A stretch of 64,000 bases of DNA from Flagellimonas aquimarina. Its GTDB lineage: Bacteria; Bacteroidota; Bacteroidia; Flavobacteriales; Flavobacteriaceae. The stretch lies in NCBI RefSeq assembly GCF_003149745.1, contig NZ_QGEG01000002.1, forward strand, positions 620,001 to 684,000, read 5' to 3'. Within the stretch, counting starts at the first letter, position 1; each line of letters opens with the position of its first letter. Positions 18,565 through 28,136 of this stretch are shown here, piece after piece. The position numbers and the translations under genes were made by a program. Under the pieces are notes generated by a model. It saw only the letters and a list, made by a program, of their open reading frames with translations. It did not search any database and had not been told where the DNA came from.

Positions 18565-19014
18565 TTATCCACCACCCATTTTACGTTTTCTATATTGTTG
18601 TAATAATCGCTTTTTAAAATCTTCTTCTGCTTTTAATAGCAATAACACTTTTTTTGGAGGGACAACTTTTCTAATTTCCGCTATAAAATCTTGTTCTGCA
18701 TTATATTTCTTTTTGTGCATTGCAATATACTTGTCCAATAGGGTAGAAGTTTCTTCCTGAGACATATTTTCAAGGAGTATGGCTTGGGACTTCAATTCTA
18801 CTCGTTCATTTCTTCGAATGCCTTCCAATATTTTTTCATGTTCGTTATAAATAGGCCAAAACAGTTGTGCTTCTTCACTTGTTAGGCTCAATCTTTCTGT
18901 AATGAATGCTACTTTTAATGTTTTTATACGTTCCCTTCCAGGGCCTTGGGCATAAAACAAGGTTGCGCTCATCATAAGAATGGATAGTATGAGTAGTCTT
19001 TTATTAATAGTCAT
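18565..19014 (-). CDS. Spy/CpxP-like periplasmic protein ('sensor of ECF-type sigma factor')
   Basis: A 149-residue protein with a signal peptide ending at about FYAQ (residue 22). The mature part is helical and highly charged, with LTSEEAQLFWPIYNEHEKIL around residues 44-63, which is close to the LTxxQ-type helices of the Spy/CpxP/CnrX family. Flavobacterial homologues in this gene position are commonly called sensors of the ECF sigma factor. It starts 11 bases inside the end of the anti-sigma gene, so translation is probably coupled. It most likely sits in the periplasm and modulates the anti-sigma factor or senses envelope stress; the signal is not visible. Confidence 0.8.
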   Translation of the reverse strand: MTINKRLLILSILMMSATLFYAQGPGRERIKTLKVAFITERLSLTSEEAQLFWPIYNEHEKILEGIRRNERVELKSQAILLENMSQEETSTLLDKYIAMHKKKYNAEQDFIAEIRKVVPPKKVLLLLKAEEDFKKRLLQQYRKRKMGGG

Positions 19015-19513
19015 TGTAATCTAAATTTAAATCCTCAATGTTGTCCACATTTTCATCTAAGTATTCAAGGATATTTTCATCTTCTAGGGCATTGTCCAAT
19101 ACATCATTTGCTTCGAGACTGTTCAGGGACACTACTTCTGCTATTTCGTAAGTGCTCATATCAAGTTCTGTGCTTTCAAAATACGCATCTATTTCTGCAC
19201 TGGCCAAATCTTCGAATGTTATTGGTATATCTGCTTTCCAGGTTAGTCCAAAAATCAAAATAAATATTGCTGCTATTGCGGCAGCACCATAATAGTATTT
19301 TTTGGACAATTTAAGTTGAACAACCTTGACCTCTTTTGTTTTTACTTTAAAAGCATCAAAATACCCTTCTGGTATACTAAAGCCATCAGATTTTGGAATT
19401 ATGGATTCTCCCTGTACAGTTTCTTCTTCATTAATTTTGTCCATGAGCCGCTCATGGAAACTGTCAAAGTAACCTTCAGGGGTTTTGAATTTATTTTTGT
19501 GGCTCTCTTTCAT
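19004..19513 (-). CDS. Membrane-bound anti-sigma factor
   Basis: A 169-residue protein. Its N-terminal cytoplasmic part carries two copies of a PEGYFDxF motif (KTPEGYFDSF at about 10-19 and SIPEGYFDAF at about 46-55), a pattern common in Bacteroidota anti-sigma factors. One membrane span follows (about 75-92), then an acidic periplasmic C-terminus rich in Asp, Glu, Asn and Tyr. It begins 33 bases after the sigma gene and overlaps the Spy-like gene by 11 bases. It should hold the ECF sigma factor at the membrane until a signal releases it. No zinc-binding HxxxCxxC motif is present, so it is not a ZAS-type anti-sigma. Confidence 0.83.
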   Translation of the reverse strand: MKESHKNKFKTPEGYFDSFHERLMDKINEEETVQGESIIPKSDGFSIPEGYFDAFKVKTKEVKVVQLKLSKKYYYGAAAIAAIFILIFGLTWKADIPITFEDLASAEIDAYFESTELDMSTYEIAEVVSLNSLEANDVLDNALEDENILEYLDENVDNIEDLNLDYNDY

Positions 19514-19546
19514 TATATTACTGTGACCTTTAAATATTTAAAAGGT

Positions 19547-20089
19547 TTAATTTGCCTTAAGATACGTTTCAATTTTCTTAACTGCCAAATGATACGAGGC
19601 TTTTAAGGCCCCTACAGATGTTTCCAGTACCTCGGAAATCTCTTCGTACTTCATTTCTTGAAAATATTTCATTGTAAAAACCAACTTTTGCTTATCTGGA
19701 AGAGCAGCCAAAGCTTTTTGTAATTTTAACTGAATTTCATCACCTTCAAAATAAACATCGGATTGTAAATTTTCCACCAAAGATGTTTTTAATTCCTCAT
19801 TACTTATCCCCATTTTTTTTGATTTCTGTTTCAAAAAGGTAAGGGATTCATTGGTGGCAATGCGATACATCCATGAGTACAGCTTGCTGTCACCTTTAAA
19901 ACCATCAATGTTTTTGTACACCTTTATAAAGGTGTTTTGGAGCACATCATCGGTATCATCGTGGTCTAAAACTATTCTACGAATATGCCAATACAAACGT
20001 TCTTTGTAAGTGTTGACCAACACTTCAAAGGCCTTTGCTTGGCTTTCTTTTTCTTTTAGTTTGTTGACTAAGGCTTCCTCAGCAATCAA
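19547..20089 (-). CDS. ECF-type RNA polymerase sigma factor
   Basis: A 180-residue sigma-70 family factor of the extracytoplasmic-function type. Region 2 is clear (DHDDTDDVLQNTFIKVYKNI and SWMYRIATNESLTFLKQK), and region 4 has LPDKQKLVFTMKYFQEMKYE followed by the recognition helix SVGALKASYHLAVKKIE. The frame has no ATG before the conserved sequence: an in-frame TAA lies three codons upstream of a TTG at 20089, so translation must start at TTG (MIAEEALVNKL) or at the following ATT. It heads an operon with its anti-sigma and Spy-like genes, which suggests autoregulation; targets are not recognisable here. Confidence 0.93.
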   Translation of the reverse strand: MIAEEALVNKLKEKESQAKAFEVLVNTYKERLYWHIRRIVLDHDDTDDVLQNTFIKVYKNIDGFKGDSKLYSWMYRIATNESLTFLKQKSKKMGISNEELKTSLVENLQSDVYFEGDEIQLKLQKALAALPDKQKLVFTMKYFQEMKYEEISEVLETSVGALKASYHLAVKKIETYLKAN

Positions 20090-20138
20090 TTGTTTTTACA
20101 ATTTTGTGCTTTGACTCTACTTTTATGAAAAGGTTTAA

Positions 20139-21965
20139 TTACACAGTAAAAGACTGCATTTCAACCAGTTTTTTATAACCTTTTTTAGATTTCATGAGTT
20201 CTTCATGGGTACCTTGTTCAACAATCTTTCCTTTGCTGAGCACAACTATGGAATCTGCATTTTGAATGGTAGAAAGACGATGCGCAATTACTATGGAAGT
20301 CCTGTTTTGCATCATTTTTTCTAAAGCATCTTGTACCAAGCGTTCGCTTTCAGTATCCAATGCTGACGTGGCTTCATCGAGAATCATGATAGGTGGGTTT
20401 TTTAACACTGCCCTTGCAATGGAAAGGCGTTGTTTTTGACCACCACTTAGCTTATTTCCGCTATCTCCTATATTAGTATCGTACCCATTGGGAAGTTCCT
20501 TAATAAAATCATGGGCATTTGCAACTTTGGCAGCAGCTATGATTTCATCTTCGATGGCACCTTCTTTGCCTAGACCAATATTATTTTTTACGGTATCGTT
20601 GAACAAAATAGAATCTTGGGTCACCAGCCCCATTAATCCACGGAGCGATTTTTTAGTGATATCCTTAATATTTGTATTATCTATTAAAATCTCCCCTTCA
20701 TTTACATCGTAGAAACGGGTTACCAAATTGGCTATGGTACTTTTTCCACTACCTGACTGCCCCACAAGTGCTACAGTTTGTCCTTTCTTGACTTTGAGAT
20801 TGAAACCTTCCAAAACATAGTCGTCTTCATATTTGAAGGATATGTCTTTTATGGTGACATCTTCTGTAAAATCTGTTTTTTCAATTGAATCTTTACTGTC
20901 AGCAATTGGATTTTCAGATTCTAATATTTCCAAAACCCGCTCAGCAGCTGCATTTCCTTTGCGCACGCCATAAGAAGCTTTGCTGATTGCCTTGGCAGGT
21001 GTAAGAATATTGTACGCCAAGCCCATATAGGCAATAAAGGAGGAAGCGTCCAGGGTCTTGTCTACCAATACCATTTTCCCCCCAAACCAAAGTAATACCC
21101 CAATGACCAAAATCCCAAGGAATTCTCCAGTGGGAGAGGCTAAATTTTGTCTATTCAGCAAAGAGTTGGAAAACTTAAAAAACCGATTCGTAGAGTTTTT
21201 AAAGGTGCTAAAAAATTTCGATTCAGCATTAAACGCCTTGATTACCCTTAAACCCCCAAGTGTTTCTTCAACTATAGAAAGAAACTCTCCTTGTTCTTTT
21301 TGAACTTTATCCGATTGTTTTTTGAGTGATTTTCCTATTCTAGAGATGATCATTCCTGCTATAGGAATAAAAACAAACACAAAAATGGTAAGCTTGGCGC
21401 TAATTCCAAACATTATTAAAATTGTGAATACAATGGTTAAAGGTTCCCTAACAATCAACTCGAGGATAGAAAGGAAGGAGTGCTGAATTTCCAATACATC
21501 CGAGGTTATTCTTGCTATAACATCTCCTTTTCTTTTCTCAGAAAAATACGATATGGGCAAATCCACTATTTTCTGATACATCTTATTGCGGACATCTTTT
21601 AAAACCCCATTCCTCAAGAAAGTTATGAAGTACATGGCCAGATAGTTAAAGGCATTCTTGAGCAAGAAAAGGACTAAGACCAATCCTATGACCAAAACCA
21701 AGCCTTTCATATCATCATCACCAGAATACTGGGTAACATGGTAGTTAATATAATCCTGCAGATAGTCCTTTGAACTGGAAAACCCTTTATATGTGGGTTC
21801 TGCCAAAACCTTCTGCTCTGGCTTAAACAATACATCCAACATGGGAATCAATGCTGCAAAAGAGAGTGCGCTAAAGAGCGCATAAAGAATATTAAAAAAT
21901 ATATTCAAAAAGCCGTATCTGCGATATGGTCTCGCAAACTGGAGAATCTTTTTAAAGTAATTCAT
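20139..21965 (-). CDS. MsbA-like ABC exporter (fused permease/ATPase)
   Basis: A 608-residue half-transporter with an N-terminal six-helix exporter domain (to about residue 330) and a C-terminal nucleotide-binding domain: Walker A GQSGSGKS at 402-409, signature LSGGQ at 506-510, Walker B MILDE ending at Glu531, and the switch histidine His562 in IAHRLST. It should work as a homodimer. The length and single-chain organisation match MsbA-type lipid A-core flippases, but homologues also export drugs or other lipids, so the substrate is inferred. It starts 4 bases after the phosphohexomutase stop on the same strand. Confidence 0.92.
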   Translation of the reverse strand: MNYFKKILQFARPYRRYGFLNIFFNILYALFSALSFAALIPMLDVLFKPEQKVLAEPTYKGFSSSKDYLQDYINYHVTQYSGDDDMKGLVLVIGLVLVLFLLKNAFNYLAMYFITFLRNGVLKDVRNKMYQKIVDLPISYFSEKRKGDVIARITSDVLEIQHSFLSILELIVREPLTIVFTILIMFGISAKLTIFVFVFIPIAGMIISRIGKSLKKQSDKVQKEQGEFLSIVEETLGGLRVIKAFNAESKFFSTFKNSTNRFFKFSNSLLNRQNLASPTGEFLGILVIGVLLWFGGKMVLVDKTLDASSFIAYMGLAYNILTPAKAISKASYGVRKGNAAAERVLEILESENPIADSKDSIEKTDFTEDVTIKDISFKYEDDYVLEGFNLKVKKGQTVALVGQSGSGKSTIANLVTRFYDVNEGEILIDNTNIKDITKKSLRGLMGLVTQDSILFNDTVKNNIGLGKEGAIEDEIIAAAKVANAHDFIKELPNGYDTNIGDSGNKLSGGQKQRLSIARAVLKNPPIMILDEATSALDTESERLVQDALEKMMQNRTSIVIAHRLSTIQNADSIVVLSKGKIVEQGTHEELMKSKKGYKKLVEMQSFTV

Positions 21966-21969
21966 TCAC

Positions 21970-23676
21970 CTATAAATTCAGTTCGGAAAGGATGCCATCA
22001 ATTTTGATGTCCAACTGCGAATTTACGGATTTATAATCCTCCGCTTTTTCTAATTTGGTATTTGTGCTAATGTAAAATTTTACTTTAGGTTCCGTACCAC
22101 TGGGCCTAGCTGCTATTCGGGTACCGTCTTCGGTTTCATAGATCAATACATTGGATTTTGGTAAGTCTATTTCTTTTTCTTCTCCAGTCAGGACATTTTT
22201 AGCAACAGAAGTGTTGTAATCTTCAATCCAGACCACTTTTGAACCTTGTACCGATTCCACTGGATTTTCTTTAAAATCAATCAGCATTTGTTTGATTTCT
22301 TCAGCACCACTAATTCCCTTTTTGGTCAAGGAAATCAATTTTTCCTTGTAAAAACCAAAGCTGACGTAAGCGTCTATTAAATCTTTATAAAAAGAACTGC
22401 CGTTTGCTTTTGCATCTGCAGCAATCTCACAAGCTAACAGGGTAGAGGTCACGGCATCTTTGTCACGCACAAAATCACCTACCATATACCCAAAACTTTC
22501 TTCTCCACCTCCAACAAAGGTAGAGTCTGGAAAATCCTTGATCATTTTGCCTATCCATTTAAACCCGGTCAAGGCAGTTTTAAATTCAACTCCATAGGCT
22601 TTGGCCATTTGCTCCATCATTGGTGTGGAAACAATTGTAGTTGCAATGAATTCGTTGCCCTTAAAACCATTTTCCTTGTATTTGTCCAAAAGGAATTTGG
22701 TCATCAACACCATTGTTTGGTTTCCATTGAGCAATTCTATTTTTCCTTCTAGATTTCTTACAGCAATCCCTAATCGGTCACTATCTGGATCTGTGCCCAC
22801 TACCATATCGGCACCAATTTCCTCGGCTTTTTTAATTGCCATTTCAAGTGCTTCAGGTTCTTCCGGGTTTGGAGATTTCACCGTGGGGAAGTCCCCGTCA
22901 GGCTTAGCCTGTTCTTCAATGATCGTAACGTTCTTGTATCCAGCTCGTTTTAAAACTTCTGGAATGGCAGTTATAGAAGTTCCATGAAGTGAGGTAAACA
23001 CAATTTTAAAATTGTCTTTTTCTTTAGCGCCAAAACTTCCTTTACTAACCGATGCTTTAAAAAAGGCTTCATCAACATCTTTATCAATTAGCTTGATCAG
23101 ACTTTCATTAGCTTCAAAATTGATGTCCTCAAAAGAAAGGGAATTGATTTCTGCAATGATTTCTCCATCTTGAGGCGGTACAATTTGTCCGCCATCTGTC
23201 CAATATACTTTGTAGCCGTTATATTCCGGTGGGTTATGGGAGGCGGTCAGTACAATTCCTGCATGACAATTCAAATGTTTTACGGCAAAGGACAGCTCCG
23301 GAGTAGTTCGTAGCTCTGAAAACAAGAAAACCTTAATGCCATTTGCTGATAAAATTTCAGAAACTGTTCGTGCAAGGGTGTCCGAGTTATGTCGGCAGTC
23401 ATAGGCAATTACAACTTTAACTTCTTCAGAGGCATATATTTTCTTTAGATAATTTCCTAAGCCTTGGGTATTTTTCCCCAAGGTATATTTATTGATTCTA
23501 TTTGTTCCTACGCCCATCATGCCCCTCATTCCTCCTGTACCAAATTCCAAATCTTTGTAGAAACGTTCTTTTAGTTCTTCTGTGTCATTTTCAATAAGAT
23601 GTTGAATCTCTTTTTTGGTTTCAGAATCAAAAAAATCGGTTAGCCAAGTTTGAGCTGCGGCGGTTATGGAGTTCAT
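21970..23676 (-). CDS. Phospho-sugar mutase (phosphoglucomutase/phosphomannomutase)
   Basis: A 568-residue alpha-D-phosphohexomutase with all four family loops: the phosphoserine loop TASHNPPEYNGY with Ser146, the metal loop GTDPDSDRLGI near residue 300, the sugar-specificity loop GGGEESFGY, and the phosphate-binding loop RPSGTEPKVKF near the C-terminus. It interconverts hexose 1- and 6-phosphates, feeding nucleotide-sugar synthesis. The 570-residue length and the RLGIA variant match the PgcA-like or PGM2-like branch rather than the 450-residue ManB branch. The next gene on the strand is the ABC exporter, four bases away, so the two are probably co-transcribed. Confidence 0.94.
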   Translation of the reverse strand: MNSITAAAQTWLTDFFDSETKKEIQHLIENDTEELKERFYKDLEFGTGGMRGMMGVGTNRINKYTLGKNTQGLGNYLKKIYASEEVKVVIAYDCRHNSDTLARTVSEILSANGIKVFLFSELRTTPELSFAVKHLNCHAGIVLTASHNPPEYNGYKVYWTDGGQIVPPQDGEIIAEINSLSFEDINFEANESLIKLIDKDVDEAFFKASVSKGSFGAKEKDNFKIVFTSLHGTSITAIPEVLKRAGYKNVTIIEEQAKPDGDFPTVKSPNPEEPEALEMAIKKAEEIGADMVVGTDPDSDRLGIAVRNLEGKIELLNGNQTMVLMTKFLLDKYKENGFKGNEFIATTIVSTPMMEQMAKAYGVEFKTALTGFKWIGKMIKDFPDSTFVGGGEESFGYMVGDFVRDKDAVTSTLLACEIAADAKANGSSFYKDLIDAYVSFGFYKEKLISLTKKGISGAEEIKQMLIDFKENPVESVQGSKVVWIEDYNTSVAKNVLTGEEKEIDLPKSNVLIYETEDGTRIAARPSGTEPKVKFYISTNTKLEKAEDYKSVNSQLDIKIDGILSELNL

Positions 23677-23828
23677 AGAATCACAGTATTTTAGTTGGGC
23701 ATAAAATTACATTAGAATATCTAAATTAGTGAAGCACAAAGGTGTTTTTACCGCGTTTCAGCAAAAAAAGTACCTCCTATGCCCAAATTCTTATGAATTG
23801 TTGGTGATTTTCTATACTTTGTGAGGCT

Positions 23829-26468
23829 ATGAGGGGATTGATAGCTATTTTAATATTCCTTTTTGTTACTAATGTATTTTGTCAAAGAGAAGCCTCAAAT
23901 TGGTATTTTGGGACTTTTGCGGGTCTTAATTTTAATTCTGGTACTCCAGAACCCTTATTCGACGGTCAAATACGAACTGCCGAAGGTTGTGAGGCATTTT
24001 CGGACTCTGATGGTAATCTACTTTTTTATACGGAAGGAAATTCCGTTTGGAATCGGTTTCATGAAGTTATGCCCAATGGTGTTGGATTAGGGGGTAGTTT
24101 CTCTACCACCCAATCAGCTTTGGTGGTTCCCAATCCTGTCAACCCTAACATCTATTATATTTTCACGCCAGATGATGCATTGGCCTATAAGCTGAACAGT
24201 CCAAATGGTTTTAATTATTCAATAGTGAATATGTCTTTGGACGGTGGTAGAGGAGACATAACAACAAAGAATGCTAACTTATTAACGGAAGGGTCAGAAA
24301 AGGTTTCTGCCGTTTTAGGATCTACAGGAGATTTTTACTGGGTAATAACCCAATTCCGAAATAGCTTTTATGCATACAGAGTAGATGGAACCGGTGTTAA
24401 TTCTACTCCAGTGGTATCTACCATTGGCCCTATGATAGATAACATGGACAATATTAGAGGCGCTCTTAAGGTTTCTCCTAATGGAGAACGCATAGCAATT
24501 GCCCATACCATTCTTTCGCCCACATACGCTTCAAGTCTTTATTTATTTGATTTTGACACATCTACGGGCATTGTGAGCAATCCAAATGACATAGGGGACC
24601 AGCGAGTCTACTACGGAGTGGAGTTTTCTTCAGATTCTTCAAAACTATATGCAAGTGGAAAGAATATTGAAACAAGCGGAGGAGGAGTATCCCTTAATGA
24701 AGTCAACATTGTGCAGTTTGATTTGGATGCCGCAAATATTACAGCCTCGGAATATATAGTTCAAAGGTTTCCAGATGAAGTCGGGGTAGAAATTTCAGGT
24801 GCTTTGCAAATAGGAATTGATAAGAAAATTTATCATGCCGTGCCAAATTCTAACCTTTCTGTTATAAGAACACCTAACCTAAATGGGATAAATTGTGACT
24901 TTAGGTTATATGGGGTCGATTTGGGGCCAAGGTCATCTACTTATGGGCTGCCACCTTTTATCCAATCATTGTTTGAAACTATAGTGACAATCGAAAATTT
25001 TTGCGAAGGAGATACAACAACATTCACAACTGATTCTTCCGGTGATATTGCATCGGTAAATTGGGATTTTGGAGATCCCTTTTCCGGAACAGCGAATTTT
25101 TCAAATAACCTTAATCCAACCCATGTTTTTAGTAGGCCAGGGGTATATACTGTTACAATTGAAGTAGATTTTCTTAGTGGTCCTTCAAAAACATTTATAG
25201 AGTTTGTGGAGATTGCGGAAATCCCCAATGTTTTGAACGCGGTTACCTTGGTTCAATGCGATATAGATGGCGCAGATGACGGAATATCATCTTTGAACTT
25301 AACAGAGGCCATTGCTTTGTATGCAAATGGCAATCCTGACATTGGAGGGCTATTTTTTGATAATTTATCCGATGCTCAAAACAATATAAATCAGCTTGAT
25401 CCTTTGGCTTATGAGAATACTGTAAATGGACAGGTCATATATGCCAGGGCCTTTGAGAATGCCGAGTGCTTTACCATTGTAGAGATAATACTGGAAGTTC
25501 AACCATTATCAGACTTAGGGCTTTATGATTCAATTACGGTATGTGCAGATGAAGAAGTTGGTTTAGCACTTATTGTTGATGTTACCTTAGCTTGGGATTT
25601 TCTAAAAAATGATTTTCCTAGTAGCGATGAGATCTATTTGTTTAGTTCAGAAGAAGATGCTTTGTTAGAGTTAAATGAATTGCCACTGGAAGACAAAGTT
25701 TTTGGCCCATTTGATGAAAGAGCTTTTTATTTTAGAATAGAAGAAGACAATGCTTGTGAATTTATTGGAAAATTAGACATAGACCTAGTTGTTGTTCCAG
25801 ATTTTGAAAATACGGTCACAACGGCCCTTTGCAATGGAGAAATTGAACTTATGGCACCAGAAGGATATGATAACTATGAATGGTCCACAAATGTGGTGGG
25901 ACAACAAAATATTGTGGTAGAAGAATTGGGGCAGTATACAGTAACTTTTTCCAATTCGGTTTGTGAATTTGAGCAAACTTTTATTGTTGAAAACTCAAGT
26001 GAAAATAAAATCAAAAAAATAGATGTACTCGATTTTAGAAGGAACAATGAAGTTCGCATAAATATGGAGGTTGAACAAGATGATGTGGTGTATTCTATTG
26101 ATGCAGGAAATACTTTTCAATCTTCCAATTTTTTTAAAAACGTTCAACCTGGGATCTATGATGTTTTTGTGGATTTAGGTTGCTCCATATTAAAGGAAAC
26201 AATAATAGTAGGTGGCTTGGCTACCTTTTTTACTCCTAACAGTGATGGTTTTAATGATATATGGACACTTTCCAATGCAGAGTTTTTTCCAAACTTTAAC
26301 ATCAGTATTTTTGATAGATATGGTAAGTATGTTGGTGGGTTTAACAATGCCCAAATTGGCTGGGACGGGAACTTAAACAGCTCGCCTGTTCCTTCAGATG
26401 ACTATTGGTACAAACTAGAACTGGAAGAAGGCAGAACAATTACAGGGTACTTTGCGTTAAAACGCTAA
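23829..26468 (+). CDS. Large secreted protein with PKD domain and gliding-motility-type C-terminal sorting domain
   Basis: An 879-residue secreted protein. A signal peptide (ending near FCQ, residue 19) is followed by about 370 residues with beta-propeller character (WYFGTFAGLNFNSG, SDSDGNLLFYTEG). A PKD-like domain lies near 400-465 (VNWDFGDPFSG, NPTHVFSRPGVYTVTIEV), then further beta-rich repeats. The C-terminal 90 residues are the CHU_C or gliding-motility-associated domain (FFTPNSDGFNDIWTL, ISIFDRYGKYV, SDDYWYKLEL, ITGYFALKR), a type B T9SS sorting signal. The product should be secreted across the outer membrane and either released or attached to the surface. There is no enzyme motif. Its stop overlaps that of the convergent glycosyltransferase by three bases. 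Confidence 0.9.
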   Translation: MRGLIAILIFLFVTNVFCQREASNWYFGTFAGLNFNSGTPEPLFDGQIRTAEGCEAFSDSDGNLLFYTEGNSVWNRFHEVMPNGVGLGGSFSTTQSALVVPNPVNPNIYYIFTPDDALAYKLNSPNGFNYSIVNMSLDGGRGDITTKNANLLTEGSEKVSAVLGSTGDFYWVITQFRNSFYAYRVDGTGVNSTPVVSTIGPMIDNMDNIRGALKVSPNGERIAIAHTILSPTYASSLYLFDFDTSTGIVSNPNDIGDQRVYYGVEFSSDSSKLYASGKNIETSGGGVSLNEVNIVQFDLDAANITASEYIVQRFPDEVGVEISGALQIGIDKKIYHAVPNSNLSVIRTPNLNGINCDFRLYGVDLGPRSSTYGLPPFIQSLFETIVTIENFCEGDTTTFTTDSSGDIASVNWDFGDPFSGTANFSNNLNPTHVFSRPGVYTVTIEVDFLSGPSKTFIEFVEIAEIPNVLNAVTLVQCDIDGADDGISSLNLTEAIALYANGNPDIGGLFFDNLSDAQNNINQLDPLAYENTVNGQVIYARAFENAECFTIVEIILEVQPLSDLGLYDSITVCADEEVGLALIVDVTLAWDFLKNDFPSSDEIYLFSSEEDALLELNELPLEDKVFGPFDERAFYFRIEEDNACEFIGKLDIDLVVVPDFENTVTTALCNGEIELMAPEGYDNYEWSTNVVGQQNIVVEELGQYTVTFSNSVCEFEQTFIVENSSENKIKKIDVLDFRRNNEVRINMEVEQDDVVYSIDAGNTFQSSNFFKNVQPGIYDVFVDLGCSILKETIIVGGLATFFTPNSDGFNDIWTLSNAEFFPNFNISIFDRYGKYVGGFNNAQIGWDGNLNSSPVPSDDYWYKLELEEGRTITGYFALKR

Positions 26469-27412
26469 AGGTTTATTCTATTGCTTATTTTATAATTTTC
26501 ACCTGCTTTTCTGGAACGCACCAAAATTTCCCCTAAAAAACCGGCTAAAAAAAACTGTGTTCCAATTATCATTGCAGTAAGTGCAATATAGAATTGTGGC
26601 CGTTGTGTGATTAAACGTCCTGTTGGGTTCAAAAATAATTTGTCCACGCCCAAATAAATGGCGAACCCTAGTCCAACTGTGAACATGAGCACTCCCAAAG
26701 CACCAAAAAGATGCATTGGTTGTCTTCCAAATTTTGAAACAAACCAAATGGTAATTAAATCTAAAAAGCCATTGATAAAGCGCTCTGCACCAAATTTGGT
26801 GGTTCCATATTTTCTCGCTTGATGTTGCACAACTTTTTCAGTGATTTTGGAAAAACCGGCATTCTTTGCAAGGACAGGAATATACCGGTGCATATCTCCT
26901 GATACCTCAATATTTTTAACAACATCCTTTTTAAATGCCTTAAGTCCGCAATTAAAATCATGAAGTTTTACGCCCGATGTTTTCCTGGCCGCCCAATTGA
27001 AAAGTTTTGAGGGCATGTTTTTGGTTATGATGGAGTCGTAGCGTTTCTTTTTCCAACCAGAAACAACATGGTTACCACCTTCTTTGATCAATTCATAAAG
27101 TTCTGGAATTTCCTCTGGATTGTCTTGTAGGTCTGCATCCATCGTAATGACCACATCTCCTTGTGCAGATTTAAAGCCTGCATGCAAAGCTTGGGATTTT
27201 CCAAAGTTTTTCAAGAACCGAATCCCTTTTACGTTATCATTTTTTGAAGCGAGTTCCGTAATAGTTTGCCAAGAACCATCTGTACTGCCGTCATCAATAA
27301 AAATGACCTCATATAAAAAACGATTGGACTGCATAACTTTTGCAATCCAATCATGGAGTTCTATTAAGGATTCTTGCTCGTTAAGTAAAGGGATTACAAT
27401 GGAAATCTGCAT
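26465..27412 (-). CDS. Family 2 glycosyltransferase (GtrB/ArnC/DPM1-like)
   Basis: A 315-residue GT-A glycosyltransferase. Visible motifs are the nucleotide-binding IDDGSTDGSW (about 41-50) and the metal-binding MDADLQDNPEEIP near residue 92, with a KNFGKSQALHAG segment between them. Two transmembrane helices follow at the C-terminus (about 230-255 and 270-300). This two-helix form matches polyprenyl-phosphate sugar transferases such as GtrB and ArnC, which load a sugar onto undecaprenyl phosphate at the inner membrane. The sugar is unknown. It lies upstream of the large T9SS protein in convergent orientation, which does not indicate shared function. Confidence 0.93.
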   Translation of the reverse strand: MQISIVIPLLNEQESLIELHDWIAKVMQSNRFLYEVIFIDDGSTDGSWQTITELASKNDNVKGIRFLKNFGKSQALHAGFKSAQGDVVITMDADLQDNPEEIPELYELIKEGGNHVVSGWKKKRYDSIITKNMPSKLFNWAARKTSGVKLHDFNCGLKAFKKDVVKNIEVSGDMHRYIPVLAKNAGFSKITEKVVQHQARKYGTTKFGAERFINGFLDLITIWFVSKFGRQPMHLFGALGVLMFTVGLGFAIYLGVDKLFLNPTGRLITQRPQFYIALTAMIIGTQFFLAGFLGEILVRSRKAGENYKISNRINL

Positions 27413-27454
27413 TGATTATTTCTGGAATTCCTTTCAAAAATAGCATTTTTTGTC

Positions 27455-27973
27455 TTAGTATGCTGGTTTGGCTTTTTTAAGAATTAAACCAGTGATTAGA
27501 CCTAAAACAAGTCCGATAATTACATTTATTATCAAAATAAAAGGATAGCCCATCCACCAGAATTTGATGCTCTGCTCTTTTTGCAGGTCAAATTGTTCTT
27601 GTGTGATCTCCCCGCTTTCCAAAGCAGGTCCTAAACGCGCATCCATAATTTTAGAAGGTGTGTCGGGGTCAATAACGTTTGTTAGGACAAGATTGTATAC
27701 TATTGCGATGATTGCAGATATTAACGCAATGCCAGCACCAATTTTCAAGGCTTCACTTAGAGTCAAAAACCCTTTATTAGCCTTCCTAAAATTTGAAATA
27801 CCTATAAAAGTAACAACCGCGGCCATTACAATTCCAATAATCATAAGCGCAGGACTTTGTGAAGTGTGCAGTTCCTGTGTAAACAGCATAATGCCAAAGA
27901 CCACGCTTAAACCTCCTAGGATTAATCCGTAGTTAAGGGAAAATTTCCCTGTTTTTGGTTGATTTTCTTCCAT
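27455..27973 (-). CDS. DUF4199 membrane protein
   Basis: A 172-residue integral membrane protein with four helices: about residues 14-30, 38-58, 78-97 and 145-168. A soluble loop between helices 3 and 4 contains DPDTPSKIMDARLGPALESG. The order of helices, and the FRKANKGFLTLSEALKIG segment before helix 3, match the DUF4199 family, which is confined largely to Bacteroidota and has no established function. The gene lies 42 bases upstream of the glycosyltransferase on the same strand; flavobacterial genomes often have the same pair in this order, so co-transcription is likely. Confidence 0.85.
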   Translation of the reverse strand: MEENQPKTGKFSLNYGLILGGLSVVFGIMLFTQELHTSQSPALMIIGIVMAAVVTFIGISNFRKANKGFLTLSEALKIGAGIALISAIIAIVYNLVLTNVIDPDTPSKIMDARLGPALESGEITQEQFDLQKEQSIKFWWMGYPFILIINVIIGLVLGLITGLILKKAKPAY

Positions 27974-28071
27974 TTTGTAAAAATTTTGTTGTTGATTGTA
28001 GTTTGTTAGTGAGCAACATAAATGTTTTGTTACACTTAAAGGTAGATTTTTTCTTTTTTACGTTTTTTAAG

Positions 28072-28101
28072 TTGGGATTATCAAAGAAATTATTAAATTT
28101 G
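28072..28101 (+). promoter_or_regulatory. Promoter of rpmE2
   Basis: A TTG -33 element at 28072-28074 and an exact TAnnTTTG -7 element (TAAATTTG, 28094-28101) are separated by 19 bases, the normal Bacteroidota primary-sigma arrangement. The L31 ATG follows 35 bases after the -7 box. Confidence 0.75.
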
Positions 28102-28136
28102 CACCTCGAAAATTCTGAGATTTAAGTTTTAAGACG

